Shown here one piece after another: positions 26,161 to 34,274 of a stretch of 64,000 bases of DNA. The DNA is from Halopenitus malekzadehii (GTDB lineage: Archaea; Halobacteriota; Halobacteria; Halobacteriales; Haloferacaceae), in the NCBI RefSeq assembly GCF_900108505.1, contig NZ_FNWU01000001.1, forward strand, positions 698,725 to 762,724. The letters are read 5' to 3'. The notes below the pieces were generated by a model. It saw only the letters and a program-made list of their open reading frames with translations. It was not told where the DNA came from and did no database searches. Positions within the stretch are counted from its first letter, which is position 1, and every line of letters begins with the position of its first letter. The position numbers and the translations under genes were made by a program.

Positions 26161-26439
26161 ATGGAACTGCGGGTCATCGACAAGAGCGAGGCGGAACTCC
26201 GCATCGAGATCGCGGGCGAGGACCATACCTTTATGAACGTCCTGAAGGGCGCGCTGTTGGAGCACGAGGACGTCGCCGCCGCGACCTACGACGTCAACCC
26301 CGAACAGTCGGGCGGCCAGACGGACCCCGTCTTGACCGTCAAGACCGAATCCGGAGATCCCCTGGACGCGGTCGAGGACGCCGCCGCCGCGATCACGGAC
26401 AAGACGGCGGCCCTCTCTGACGTGGTTCGCGCGGCCTGA
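26161..26439 (+). CDS. rpoL: DNA-directed RNA polymerase subunit L (Rpo11)
   Basis: A 92-residue subunit forming the assembly platform with Rpo3 in archaeal RNA polymerase, homologous to bacterial alpha and eukaryal Rpb11. It shows MELRVIDKSEAELRIEIAGE, then DHTFMNVLKGALLEHEDVAA and ATYDVNPEQSGGQTDPVLTV, the typical dimerisation helices and strands. A frame open upstream gives 20 extra codons, which I reject because the family starts at MELRVI. It converges with hisF. Confidence 0.95.
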   Translation: MELRVIDKSEAELRIEIAGEDHTFMNVLKGALLEHEDVAAATYDVNPEQSGGQTDPVLTVKTESGDPLDAVEDAAAAITDKTAALSDVVRAA

Positions 26440-26547
26440 GGCGGTTCGCACGGCCTGAACGGAGACGCGACGTGAGCGTGGCACGGTCTGAGACCTGGTG
26501 CGGCGTGATCGTGCGGTGGGGACGTCTCGACGTGCTGGCACCCGTCG

Positions 26548-27363
26548 TTACAGCCGAACCGGCACGCCGCGGTCGTCCAGGTACTCCTTGAGTTCGGTGA
26601 TCGTGTACTCGCCGAAGTGGAAGATCGACGCCGCCAGCGCCGCGTCCGCGTCGGCCTCGGTGAAGACCTCGTAGGCGTCCTCCGGCCCGCCACAGCCCGA
26701 GGAGGCGATCACGGGCGTCGAGACGGCCTCACAGACGGCGGTCATCAGCGGGACGTCGTAGCCGTCCTTGGTGCCATCGCGGTCGATGGAGTTGATGAAC
26801 AGCTCGCCGGCGCCGCGCCGTTCGGCCTCCATCGCCCACTCGACGGCGTCGATGTCGGTCCCCTCGCGGCCGCCCTTCTTCGTGCACTCGAACCAGACCG
26901 ACTCCCCGTCGGCCTCAACGTAGTGTTCGCCGGCCTCGTCATACCGCCGCCGAGCGTCGATCGAGATGACGATACACTGCGAACCGAACGCGGCCGCCCC
27001 CTCGTCGATCAGGGCGGGACGGTCGAGCGCGCCGGTCGTGATCGATACCTTGTCGGCTCCAGCTCGCAGCGTCTCCTTGATGTCGTTGGTCGTGCGGATC
27101 CCGCCGCCGACCGTCAGCGGGATGAAGCACTCGTCGGCGACGCCGCGGACGACGTCGAGCATCGTCTCGCGGCCGTCGGCCGAGGCCGTGATGTCGAGGA
27201 AGACGAACTCGTCGGCGCCCGACTCGTTGTACTTGCGCGCCAGCTCCACGGGGTCGCCGGTGTACTCCAGGTTCTCGAAGTTGACCCCGGTGTAGACGGC
27301 CGCGGTGCCGTCCTCGTCGAGGTCGACGTCGATACACGGGATGATGCGTTTGGTGAGTCCCAT
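26548..27363 (-). CDS. hisF: Imidazole glycerol phosphate synthase subunit HisF
   Basis: A 271-residue (beta/alpha)8 barrel that cyclises PRFAR with ammonia from HisH to give IGP and AICAR in histidine synthesis. The two catalytic aspartates are in place: Asp12 in [14 protein letters not shown] and Asp136 in [11 protein letters not shown]. Phosphate-binding loops [15 protein letters not shown] and [16 protein letters not shown] are clear. Typical haloarchaeal acidic changes lie on the surface. No other his gene lies nearby, so the pathway is dispersed here. Confidence 0.97.
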   Translation of the reverse strand: MGLTKRIIPCIDVDLDEDGTAAVYTGVNFENLEYTGDPVELARKYNESGADEFVFLDITASADGRETMLDVVRGVADECFIPLTVGGGIRTTNDIKETLRAGADKVSITTGALDRPALIDEGAAAFGSQCIVISIDARRRYDEAGEHYVEADGESVWFECTKKGGREGTDIDAVEWAMEAERRGAGELFINSIDRDGTKDGYDVPLMTAVCEAVSTPVIASSGCGGPEDAYEVFTEADADAALAASIFHFGEYTITELKEYLDDRGVPVRL

Positions 27364-27468
27364 TCGCTGTCGAGTCCTTGGCCGCGGACGGTACTAAAAC
27401 CACCCGGGGCGGCGATCGGCAACCGGCTGCCGGCCGCCACGTCCGGGCTGGCGATCGGGTCGCGCCGG

Positions 27469-27945
27469 CTACAGCTCGACGCCGGACGGGATCAGGCTCT
27501 CACCGCGAAGCAGGTTGCCGTCGGGGTCGTACACGAGGAAGGTCCGCTTCTCGTAGGTGACCAGATCCTCGTCGTCGACGGTGATCTCGACCCGGTAGCG
27601 TCCCTCCTCGTCGTCGGCCGACGAGCGGCCGTACTCGCGAGCGGCGCGGATGAACCGACGGACGTCGTCGGCCTCCTCGTTCAACTCGAGGACGAAGTCG
27701 CCGGTCACGCGGTTCGTGACCGCCACCACGCCCTCGGCGTCGGGGCCGTCCTCGAGCGAGTCACGGAGTCGGAAGGCGACGTCCGTCTCGTCGGCCGCCA
27801 GCAGTTCGCCGTCGGGCCCGGTCAGTCGTTCGGTCAGCAAGCCGTCGGGGCCGTGAAACGCGATCCGGACCAGCGGCTTGTGGTCGTCGCCCTCGGCGTC
27901 CGGCTCGACGTTCTCAACCGTCAGTTCGAAATACTCCCGCCGCAT
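27469..27945 (-). CDS. Haloarchaeal conserved protein, DUF5793-like
   Basis: A 158-residue acidic protein starting MRREYFELTVENVEPDAEGD. Its strand pattern (LVRIAFHGPDGLLTERLTGP, DVAFRLRDSLEDGPDAEGVV, VTNRVTGDFVLELNEEADD) and the end (RTFLVYDPDGNLLRGESLIP, then SGVEL) fit what I recall of the haloarchaeal DUF5793 family. Function is unknown. The frame can begin one codon earlier with TTG, but the ATG at 27945 is the natural start. It lies about 105 bases from hisF on the same strand. Confidence 0.72.
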   Translation of the reverse strand: MRREYFELTVENVEPDAEGDDHKPLVRIAFHGPDGLLTERLTGPDGELLAADETDVAFRLRDSLEDGPDAEGVVAVTNRVTGDFVLELNEEADDVRRFIRAAREYGRSSADDEEGRYRVEITVDDEDLVTYEKRTFLVYDPDGNLLRGESLIPSGVEL

Positions 27946-28052
27946 CAACTGTCTGATCCTTATCGGTCAGCCCGTATGAACGTAACGCCCCCGGATCATC
28001 CGGTCGGCGCCGATCGATTCGGAGCCGGCGGCCGTCTCGCCATCGACGGACG

Positions 28053-28060
28053 TTTTTAAG
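28053..28060 (+). promoter_or_regulatory. TATA box of the membrane-protein gene at 28084
   Basis: The stretch tttttaag is 24-31 nt before the start codon, as expected for a leaderless transcript. Confidence 0.6.
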
Positions 28061-28083
28061 TGATCGCGAGGGTGCCTACACGT

Positions 28084-28635
28084 ATGGTCTGGGTCCGATC
28101 GGAGTATGCCGGGGAACTGGCCGTCGTCTCGGCGTGGCTCGCCGCACTCATTCCCTGGAACCTGACGTACGCCTCTATCCCGGGATACGGGACGATACTG
28201 TACCTCCGCTACCCGTTCCTCGAGGTGCAGTACCTCGTCGGCTGGACGATCGACGATCGGTCCTTTTTCCTGCATTCGATCCCCGCCGCGCTCCGCAACC
28301 AGGCAGGGCAGGTCGTCGCCGACGCGTATCTCGCGTGGGCGGCGGGGTCGACGCTGATCGCCGTCGCCGTGCTCACCGCGATCGCCTACTACCTCGCCGA
28401 GGAACGCGTCGAGAACGGGCCAGTTGACCCCGTCAGACTCATCGGCGGGCTCCTGCTGGCCGCGGGGATCGTCCTTCTCGCCGCAACGTATCTCCTCGTC
28501 ACCCTCGGCGTGCCGGGGATCCCGCTCCCGGTCGGAACCCTCCTCCTCGGCGCTCTCGGCGCGATTCTGCTTCTGGCCGATCGACGCGAGGACGCGGTGG
28601 ATGAGACGGAATACCGAGCCGACCACGCCGAATGA
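28084..28635 (+). CDS. Small haloarchaeal membrane protein upstream of the pilus ATPase (TIGR04206-like)
   Basis: A 183-residue protein with about four transmembrane segments. They lie near residues 11-32, 75-105 (AAGSTLIAVAVLTAIAYYLA), 118-140 (IGGLLLAAGIVLLAATYLLV) and 145-165. The first 50 residues (LIPWNLTYASIPGYGTILYL, then RYPFLEVQYLVGWTI) resemble a haloarchaeal family I remember as TIGR04206, without known function. Its position just ahead of the pilus ATPase and platform genes suggests a link to that machine, which is inference. Its 3' end lies in a 24-bp tandem repeat that contains the stop codon. Confidence 0.65.
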   Translation: MVWVRSEYAGELAVVSAWLAALIPWNLTYASIPGYGTILYLRYPFLEVQYLVGWTIDDRSFFLHSIPAALRNQAGQVVADAYLAWAAGSTLIAVAVLTAIAYYLAEERVENGPVDPVRLIGGLLLAAGIVLLAATYLLVTLGVPGIPLPVGTLLLGALGAILLLADRREDAVDETEYRADHAE

Positions 28636-28702
28636 CCGGTGGTGGACGACGCGGAATGACCGGTGGTGGATGACGCCGAATGACCGGTGGTGGCGAAACG
28701 GG
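28625..28702. repeat. 24-bp tandem repeat spanning a stop codon
   Basis: Units starting aatgaccggtggtgg occur at 28631, 28655 and 28679. The first copy includes the TGA stop (28633-28635) of the small membrane-protein gene. Because 24 is a multiple of three, each later copy repeats the same in-frame stop. Confidence 0.92.
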
Positions 28703-28730
28703 CTCCGGCGTGATCCGGCGACGGTACAGC

Positions 28731-28738
28731 ATTTAAGT
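28731..28738 (+). promoter_or_regulatory. TATA-like element of the pilus ATPase gene
   Basis: The stretch catttaag lies about 31-38 nt before the ATG at 28769, close to the usual distance. It suggests that the pilus ATPase gene has its own promoter next to the tandem repeat. Confidence 0.5.
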
Positions 28739-28768
28739 CGACGCGGGTCGACGACCGGATAGGAACCG

Positions 28769-30466
28769 ATGTCCGGACCTTCGGATGCCGATCGAGAACC
28801 CGACGGGCGGCTCGAGACGCTTCGCCGCCGCACCGTCCGAACCTGGGAGATGCTTCGCGGCTCGGACATCGCCGTTCGCCCGTTTCGTCCCGGCGAGGAC
28901 GGCCCGCTCGGTACCTTCACCGTCCCGGACGGCCACGAGGAGATCGACCGATACTGGGTGAACGCGCCGTTCGCGTACGTCGTCGTCACCTACGACGACG
29001 AGGAGAGCCAACACCGCTATCACGCCGTCGAGCCCGATCTCGACCGGTTCACCACGTCGCTGTTGCGTCGCGTCATCGACGACATCAGGGATCCGCTGCT
29101 GTTTCAGGACGGAGCGGGAACGACCGCGGAAAAAACGCTCAAAGCGGAACTCGAGACGCTGCTCGAACAGTACGGGGTTGACGCCGATATGGCGACCTTT
29201 CACGCCCTGGCGTACTATCTCTACCGTGATTTCCGCGGGTTCGGAAAGGTCGACCCGCTGTTGAACGACTCCCACATCGAGGACGTCTCCTGTGACGGCT
29301 ATGACCTTCCGATCTTCGTCTACCACGACACCTACACCGACATCGAGACGAACGTCTCCTACGGGAAAGAGGAGCTCGACAACTACGTGATCCGGCTGGC
29401 ACAACAGTCGGGACGTCACATCTCCGTCGGGGAACCGATCGTCGAGACGACCCTTCCGGACGGCTCCCGTGCGGAGCTGGCGCTCGGTGAGGAGGTGACC
29501 CCGCGTGGGTCCGCGTTCACGATCCGCCAGTACGCCGACGAGCCGTTCACGCCGATCGACCTGATCAATTACGGGACGTTCTCGATCGACCAGATGGCGT
29601 ACTTCTGGCTGTGTATCGAGCACAACAAGTCGCTCATCTTTGCCGGCGGGACCGCCTCGGGAAAGACGACGTCGATGAACGCCGTCTCGATGTTCATCCC
29701 ACCGCGCGCGAAGGTACTCACGATCGAGGACACGCGCGAACTCTCGTTGTACCACGACAACTGGCTCTCCTCGGTCACTCGCGAGCGTCTCCACGAGGGT
29801 AGCGACATCGACATGTACGACCTGCTTCGCTCCGCGCTCCGGCACCGCCCGGAGTACATCCTCGTCGGCGAGGTCCGTGGCGAGGAGGCCGTCACCCTCT
29901 TTCAGGCGATGAACACCGGCCACACCACGTTCTCGACGATGCACGCCGACTCGATCGAGACCGTCATCAACCGGCTCGAGAACGAGCCGATCAACGTTCC
30001 CCGGGCGATGGTCCAGTCGCTCGATATGCTGTCGATCCAGACGCTCGCCAGGTTCGGCAACGAGCGCGTCCGGCGCGCGAAGGTGATCGGTGAGATCGGC
30101 CAGATTGACCAACGAACCGGCGAGCTCGACTACTCGTCGGCCTTCGAGTGGGTTCCGGAATCCGATACGTTCACAATGAACGATTCGGAGCTGCTCAGCG
30201 AGATCCAGGAGGAACGCGGTTGGGACCGTGCCGAATTGCTCACGGAGATAGATCGTCGGGAACGGTTCCTCGAACTCCTCCGCGAACTGGGTATCACTGG
30301 ATACAAGCGATTTACGGCCCTCGTTAACGAGTATTACGCCGATCCCGAACGCGTGATGGAGCGTCTCGAGGGCGAGTCGGAGACGGCCGACACAGCCGAC
30401 ACGGCCGACACGAACTCGATGGGTACGGACGCGACCGAATCCGGGACGGAGGTGCCGGACGCGTGA
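28769..30466 (+). CDS. Type II/IV secretion (archaeal pilus-type) assembly ATPase
   Basis: A 565-residue hexameric ATPase of the PilB/TadA/ArlI group that powers pilus or archaellum assembly. The catalytic core has the Walker A IFAGGTASGKTTSMNA (Lys299), an acidic box (TIEDTRELSLYHDNW), the Walker B-like ILVGEVRGEEAVTLFQAMNT and the His box TTFSTMHADSIETV. The N-terminal 200 residues are the usual helical and all-beta module. The C-terminal tail is Asp/Thr-rich with ADTADTADT. The membrane platform gene follows about 40 bases downstream. No prepilin or archaellin gene is near, so PilB-type rather than ArlI seems likely. Confidence 0.88.
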   Translation: MSGPSDADREPDGRLETLRRRTVRTWEMLRGSDIAVRPFRPGEDGPLGTFTVPDGHEEIDRYWVNAPFAYVVVTYDDEESQHRYHAVEPDLDRFTTSLLRRVIDDIRDPLLFQDGAGTTAEKTLKAELETLLEQYGVDADMATFHALAYYLYRDFRGFGKVDPLLNDSHIEDVSCDGYDLPIFVYHDTYTDIETNVSYGKEELDNYVIRLAQQSGRHISVGEPIVETTLPDGSRAELALGEEVTPRGSAFTIRQYADEPFTPIDLINYGTFSIDQMAYFWLCIEHNKSLIFAGGTASGKTTSMNAVSMFIPPRAKVLTIEDTRELSLYHDNWLSSVTRERLHEGSDIDMYDLLRSALRHRPEYILVGEVRGEEAVTLFQAMNTGHTTFSTMHADSIETVINRLENEPINVPRAMVQSLDMLSIQTLARFGNERVRRAKVIGEIGQIDQRTGELDYSSAFEWVPESDTFTMNDSELLSEIQEERGWDRAELLTEIDRRERFLELLRELGITGYKRFTALVNEYYADPERVMERLEGESETADTADTADTNSMGTDATESGTEVPDA

Positions 30467-30506
30467 TCCGTCGTCCCGACGACTCCTCCGGCGAGGCCGA
30501 CGATCG

Positions 30507-32669
30507 ATGATCCAGGTGCTCCCGCTGGTCGCGCTGGTTCTCGCGGTCGGCATTCTCCTGGCACCGGCGGTAAACCGGCGGTCGAATCTGATCGTCACGC
30601 GACTTGCGCTGTCGCTGTTCGGCGAGTACGTCGCCGACGAGAGCCCGCGGAAACAGGACCAGAGAGAGCTGTTGCGGGCCGCCCATGCCGCAACGACACA
30701 CCGAGTGTATGCCTCGAAGACGCTGTTGTACGCCGGGACGGCCGGGATCGCGGGGGCGATCATCGGAACCTATCTGGCCGCTGGCGTCCTGTATGCGCTC
30801 GAAGTCGGCGCCGACCGGATCGAGGCGGCACTCCCGACCAGCCTCGCGTTCCTTGCGGACCTCGCGCGGCTGTCGACGATCGGTGCCGGCGAGCTGTTCG
30901 TTCTTCTGCTGTTCTTCTCGGGAACGATCGGCGCAGCGCTTTCGATAAGCGTGTACTACGTCCGGTGGTTCCTGTTGGACCAACGCGCCCACACTCGCGG
31001 CGCACGGATCGACGCGACGCTGCCGCGAACCGTCGCGTTCGTCTATGCGCTATCCCGGTCCGGAATGACGTTTCCGACCGTGATGGATACCCTCGCGGAG
31101 AACGAGGACGTCTACGGCGAGGCGGCGACCGAACTCGGCGTCGCGGTCAGGGACATGAACACCTTCGGGACCGACGTGCTGACCGCGTTGCGTCGCGTCT
31201 CACACCACACACCGAGTGAAAACCTCGAGGAGTTCGCTGAGAATCTGGCGTCGGTCCTCGGGTCGGGGCGTTCGATCTCGGCGTTCCTCAACGACCAGTA
31301 CGAGCGCTATCAGGAGGAGTCGGAGGCCCAGCAGGAACAGTACCTCGAGCTGCTGTCGACGTTCGCGGAGGCGTACGTGACCGTGTTGGTGGCTGGACCG
31401 CTGTTTTTCATCACCATTCTCGTCGTGGTCGGCTTGGTCATTCAGGATACCGTTCCGATCCTCCAGATCGTCGTGTATGCCGGGATTCCGCTCGCGAGCA
31501 TCGGCTTCATCGTGTACGTCGACAGCGTCACACAGCCCGTCGACGACGCCACCGGTTCGGCAGTCGGCGACGACGCCGACGATGCCGACGCCCAGGTGGT
31601 TTCCGGCACCTCGGCGACGACTACCGGGACACGCTCGGACGGCGGCGGCATCGGAATTTCCGGGGAGACGGAGGCCGACCGATGGCAGGCCAACCGGGAA
31701 CGCCTCGAGCGATACGACAGGTTCCAGCGGTTTCTCGGATGGATCAGGGAGCCGAAGCAGCTGTTGCTGTGGAACCCGCTCACGTCGCTTGCCGTAACGG
31801 TACCGCTGGCGCTCGTGTGGATCTGGTCGGCGTCGGCCCCGATCCCGACGTCGTCGATCGACGCAGCGGTTCGCGGCGTCGATGACGCCGTCGTTCAGTC
31901 GACGACGTTCGTGCTTGCCGTCTATGCCGTCCTCTATGAGATCCAGAGCCGACGAACGTCACGGATCGAGGCCGCAGTGCCGGACTTTCTCGACCGACTC
32001 GCGTCGATCAACGAGGCTGGGATGACCGTCGTGGAGAGCCTCGAGCGCGTCCAGCAGTCGGATCTCGACGACCTCACCCCCGAACTCGAACGAACGTGGC
32101 GGGACATCGAATGGGGATCGGACGCGGAGTCGGCGCTCTATCGGATGGAACGCCGGATCAAGTCGCCGCTCATCTCCCGGTCGGTCGCGTTGATCGTGAA
32201 CGCGATGCAGGCAAGCGGCGACATCGCCCCCGTGCTCAACATCGCCGCCGACGAGGCACGAGCAACCCGCCAGCTCCGCCGCGAGCGCAAGCAGGTGATG
32301 CTCACGTACCTGATCGTGATCTACATCTCGTTCCTGGTCTTTCTCGGGATCATCGCCTCGCTCACGCTCGCGTTCATCCCGGCGATCGAACAGGCCGGAC
32401 AGGCGGGTGGCGCAGCCGGGATCGGCGGTGGAGGTGCCGGTGGCGTTGGCGGCGTCGGCGGCGGTGTCGGCGGAATCGCGGGCGGACTCGGCGACGCGAA
32501 CATCGAGGGATATGAGTTGATATTCTACCACGCCGCGGTGATACAGGGGATCTGTTCCGGGATGATCGCCGGACAGCTCGGCGAGGGTGATCTCCGGGAC
32601 GGCGTCAAACACGCCGTCATCCTCCTGGGAGTGACGTACGTGTCCGCGGTCGCGATGGGTCTCATTTGA
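30507..32669 (+). CDS. Type II secretion F-family membrane platform (PilC/TadC-like), double domain
   Basis: A 720-residue membrane protein with two T2SSF units, the inner-membrane platform that works with the upstream ATPase. The first unit contains RTVAFVYALSRSGMTFPTVM and VLTALRRVSHHTPSENLEEF. The second contains VPDFLDRLASINEAGMTVVE and LINAMQASGDIAPVL-type text (here LIVNAMQASGDIAPVLNIAA). About seven or eight hydrophobic segments flank them. A cytoplasmic linker near residues 350-400 is Asp/Ser/Gly-rich. Near residue 635 a Gly-rich stretch (GGVGGVGGGVGGIAGGLGD) sits between the last membrane segments. Such doubled platforms are usual in archaea. Confidence 0.87.
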   Translation: MIQVLPLVALVLAVGILLAPAVNRRSNLIVTRLALSLFGEYVADESPRKQDQRELLRAAHAATTHRVYASKTLLYAGTAGIAGAIIGTYLAAGVLYALEVGADRIEAALPTSLAFLADLARLSTIGAGELFVLLLFFSGTIGAALSISVYYVRWFLLDQRAHTRGARIDATLPRTVAFVYALSRSGMTFPTVMDTLAENEDVYGEAATELGVAVRDMNTFGTDVLTALRRVSHHTPSENLEEFAENLASVLGSGRSISAFLNDQYERYQEESEAQQEQYLELLSTFAEAYVTVLVAGPLFFITILVVVGLVIQDTVPILQIVVYAGIPLASIGFIVYVDSVTQPVDDATGSAVGDDADDADAQVVSGTSATTTGTRSDGGGIGISGETEADRWQANRERLERYDRFQRFLGWIREPKQLLLWNPLTSLAVTVPLALVWIWSASAPIPTSSIDAAVRGVDDAVVQSTTFVLAVYAVLYEIQSRRTSRIEAAVPDFLDRLASINEAGMTVVESLERVQQSDLDDLTPELERTWRDIEWGSDAESALYRMERRIKSPLISRSVALIVNAMQASGDIAPVLNIAADEARATRQLRRERKQVMLTYLIVIYISFLVFLGIIASLTLAFIPAIEQAGQAGGAAGIGGGGAGGVGGVGGGVGGIAGGLGDANIEGYELIFYHAAVIQGICSGMIAGQLGEGDLRDGVKHAVILLGVTYVSAVAMGLI

Positions 32670-32775
32670 TCCGAGGGTCGTCCGTCTGTCCATCCATCCG
32701 TCCGTTCGGATCGCCGTGAACTCCCCGAATCCGAGTCGCCTGGGTTTTTGAGGGACGAACCCGAACGATGTCACG

Positions 32776-33099
32776 ATGGCAGTACGCCCCCCGAGCAACG
32801 ACGCCGACGAACCGGACGTGATCGAGTTCGGGATCGCCGCACTCGATGCCCGTCTCGACGAGTCCGACGTCGAGTTCCCCGCGACCCGGCAGGAGGTGCT
32901 CGCGGGGCTTTCCTCGACGGCGATCCCCTACGACGCCTCGGGACGGTCGCTGGAACTCGCGGACGCACTCGAGCGCGTCGACGCGGAGCGATTCGAGACG
33001 CGTGGGGAACTGATGAACGCGGTGCATCCGGTCTTCGAGGAGCGTCGGCGCCAAGGCGGATCGGTTCTCGACCGGATCCGCGAGGCGCTTCCGTTTTGA
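32776..33099 (+). CDS. Small conserved haloarchaeal protein, DUF5789-like
   Basis: A 107-residue soluble acidic protein: VIEFGIAALDARLDESDVEF, then PATRQEVLAGLSSTAIPYDA and ERVDAERFETRGELMNAVHP. The pattern resembles small haloarchaeal proteins of the DUF5789/DUF2795 kind, which may be winged-helix-like, but I am unsure. It lies about 105 bases after the platform gene. Its last codons and stop lie inside an 18-bp tandem repeat. A T-rich TATA-like stretch near 32746 may give it its own promoter. Confidence 0.6.
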   Translation: MAVRPPSNDADEPDVIEFGIAALDARLDESDVEFPATRQEVLAGLSSTAIPYDASGRSLELADALERVDAERFETRGELMNAVHPVFEERRRQGGSVLDRIREALPF

Positions 33100-33178
33100 T
33101 CGACAGTTCCGTTTTGATCGACAGTTCCGTTCCGAGCGACAGTTCCGTTCCGAGCGACAGTTCCGTTCCGAGCGACCG
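33089..33178. repeat. 18-bp tandem repeat, 5 copies, starting inside a gene's 3' end
   Basis: Five units, ttccgttttgatcgacag twice and then ttccgttccgagcgacag three times (the last ends in cg), fill the space between two convergent genes. The first unit contains the final two codons and TGA stop of the small gene ending at 33099. The two subtypes sit in blocks, a sign of stepwise duplication. Confidence 0.95.
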
Positions 33179-33211
33179 TCTCGACCACCCACGGCCTTTC
33201 GACGGGGTAGT

Positions 33212-34126
33212 TCACTCCCGCTCGTGTCCGTCGATCCCTTCCCGATGCAGGGTGAGGATCATGTCCGCCAGGAACCCGAACATCAACAGCTGGAAGCCGA
33301 GCAGGATCCCGGCTGCGGAGACGATCGCCAGAATCTCGTGGCCGACCCCGTTCGCGATCCAGTCGTAGAGAACGTAGATCGCCATAAGGACGCCACCGGC
33401 GGTCGCGGTCGCCCCGACGCTGCCGAAATAGAACAGGGGATTGTTCGTCTTCGCCTTCCGGTACAGCTCCAGAAAGATGATCCCGCCGTCCCGGATCGGA
33501 TGGAGATTCGTGTCGGAACCCTCCGGACGCGGTCGGTACGTGATGGGGACGACCTCGACCGGAACGCCGCGCTTGACACACTCAACCGCCATCTCGGTCT
33601 CGATGCCGAACCCCTCCGCGGCCAGCGAGAGCTCCTCGAACGACTCCCGCGTGAACGCGCGATACCCCGACAGGATGTCCCGGTAGTCTCGGCCGTGGAT
33701 CCGGGCGAACGCCCGGTTGATCAGTCGGTTGCCGATGCGGTTGAGCCGCGTCATCGCGCCGGGGCGCATATCCGCGAATCGGTCGCCGATGACGTGTTTG
33801 GTCCGCCCGTCCCGGAGGGGTTCGAGCATCGCCGTCGCATCCGCGGCGTCGTAGGTCGCATCCGCGTCCGCGAGCAGTACGAACTCGGCGTCGACGTGCT
33901 CGGCGACCGCCTCACGGACCGCCTGTCCCTTTCCCTCGCCCGACTGTTCGACCACCCGTGCGCCCGCCTCGGCCGCGAGCTGCCGGGTCTCGTCGGTTGA
34001 CCCGCCGTCGACGACGAGGACGTTCTCGAACCCCGCCTCACGGTAGTCGGCGACGACGTCCGCGATCGTGGCGGCTTCGTTCATCGTCGGCAGGAGGACA
34101 CATACCTCGGGCGACCCGGTCATCAT
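33212..34126 (-). CDS. aglJ: Family 2 glycosyltransferase, AglJ-like (S-layer N-glycosylation)
   Basis: A 304-residue GT-A glycosyltransferase followed by two C-terminal membrane segments. The N-terminal motifs are VCVLLPTMNEAATIADVVAD and VLVVDGGSTDETRQLA, and the DxD motif is LLADADATYD. Further conserved text is SGYRAFTRESFEEL and PITYRPRPEGSDTNLHP. In Haloferax volcanii, AglJ adds the first hexose to dolichol phosphate for S-layer glycan assembly, and this protein has the same length and layout. A TATA-like box on the minus strand at 34151-34159 places the start at the ATG at 34126, with a second ATG directly after. Confidence 0.8.
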   Translation of the reverse strand: MMTGSPEVCVLLPTMNEAATIADVVADYREAGFENVLVVDGGSTDETRQLAAEAGARVVEQSGEGKGQAVREAVAEHVDAEFVLLADADATYDAADATAMLEPLRDGRTKHVIGDRFADMRPGAMTRLNRIGNRLINRAFARIHGRDYRDILSGYRAFTRESFEELSLAAEGFGIETEMAVECVKRGVPVEVVPITYRPRPEGSDTNLHPIRDGGIIFLELYRKAKTNNPLFYFGSVGATATAGGVLMAIYVLYDWIANGVGHEILAIVSAAGILLGFQLLMFGFLADMILTLHREGIDGHERE

Positions 34127-34150
34127 CGAGTGGTGGTTGACCAGTGTGGT

Positions 34151-34159
34151 TAAGTATGG
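34151..34159 (-). promoter_or_regulatory. TATA box of the glycosyltransferase gene
   Basis: On the minus strand catacttaa lies about 25-33 nt before the ATG at 34126, giving a leaderless start. Confidence 0.55.
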
Positions 34160-34242
34160 GGGTTTCACCGCTCGATCGCCGCCTCCACACCGATCGACGG
34201 GCTCCGATCACCGTTCGAACGTCCGCGCCCCCGACACACAAC

Positions 34243-34250
34243 CACTATAC
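34243..34250 (+). promoter_or_regulatory. TATA-like box of the TraB gene
   Basis: The stretch actatacg lies 25-32 nt before the ATG at 34275. Confidence 0.5.
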
Positions 34251-34274
34251 GCGGGGATCGACTAGCGGCTCCCA

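Noticed and set aside
25009-26439. A 476-codon plus-strand frame that ends as RNA polymerase subunit L, suggesting a fusion
   Set aside because: The part before 26161 runs out of frame over pcc1 and S3Ae; Rpo11 has its own conserved start.
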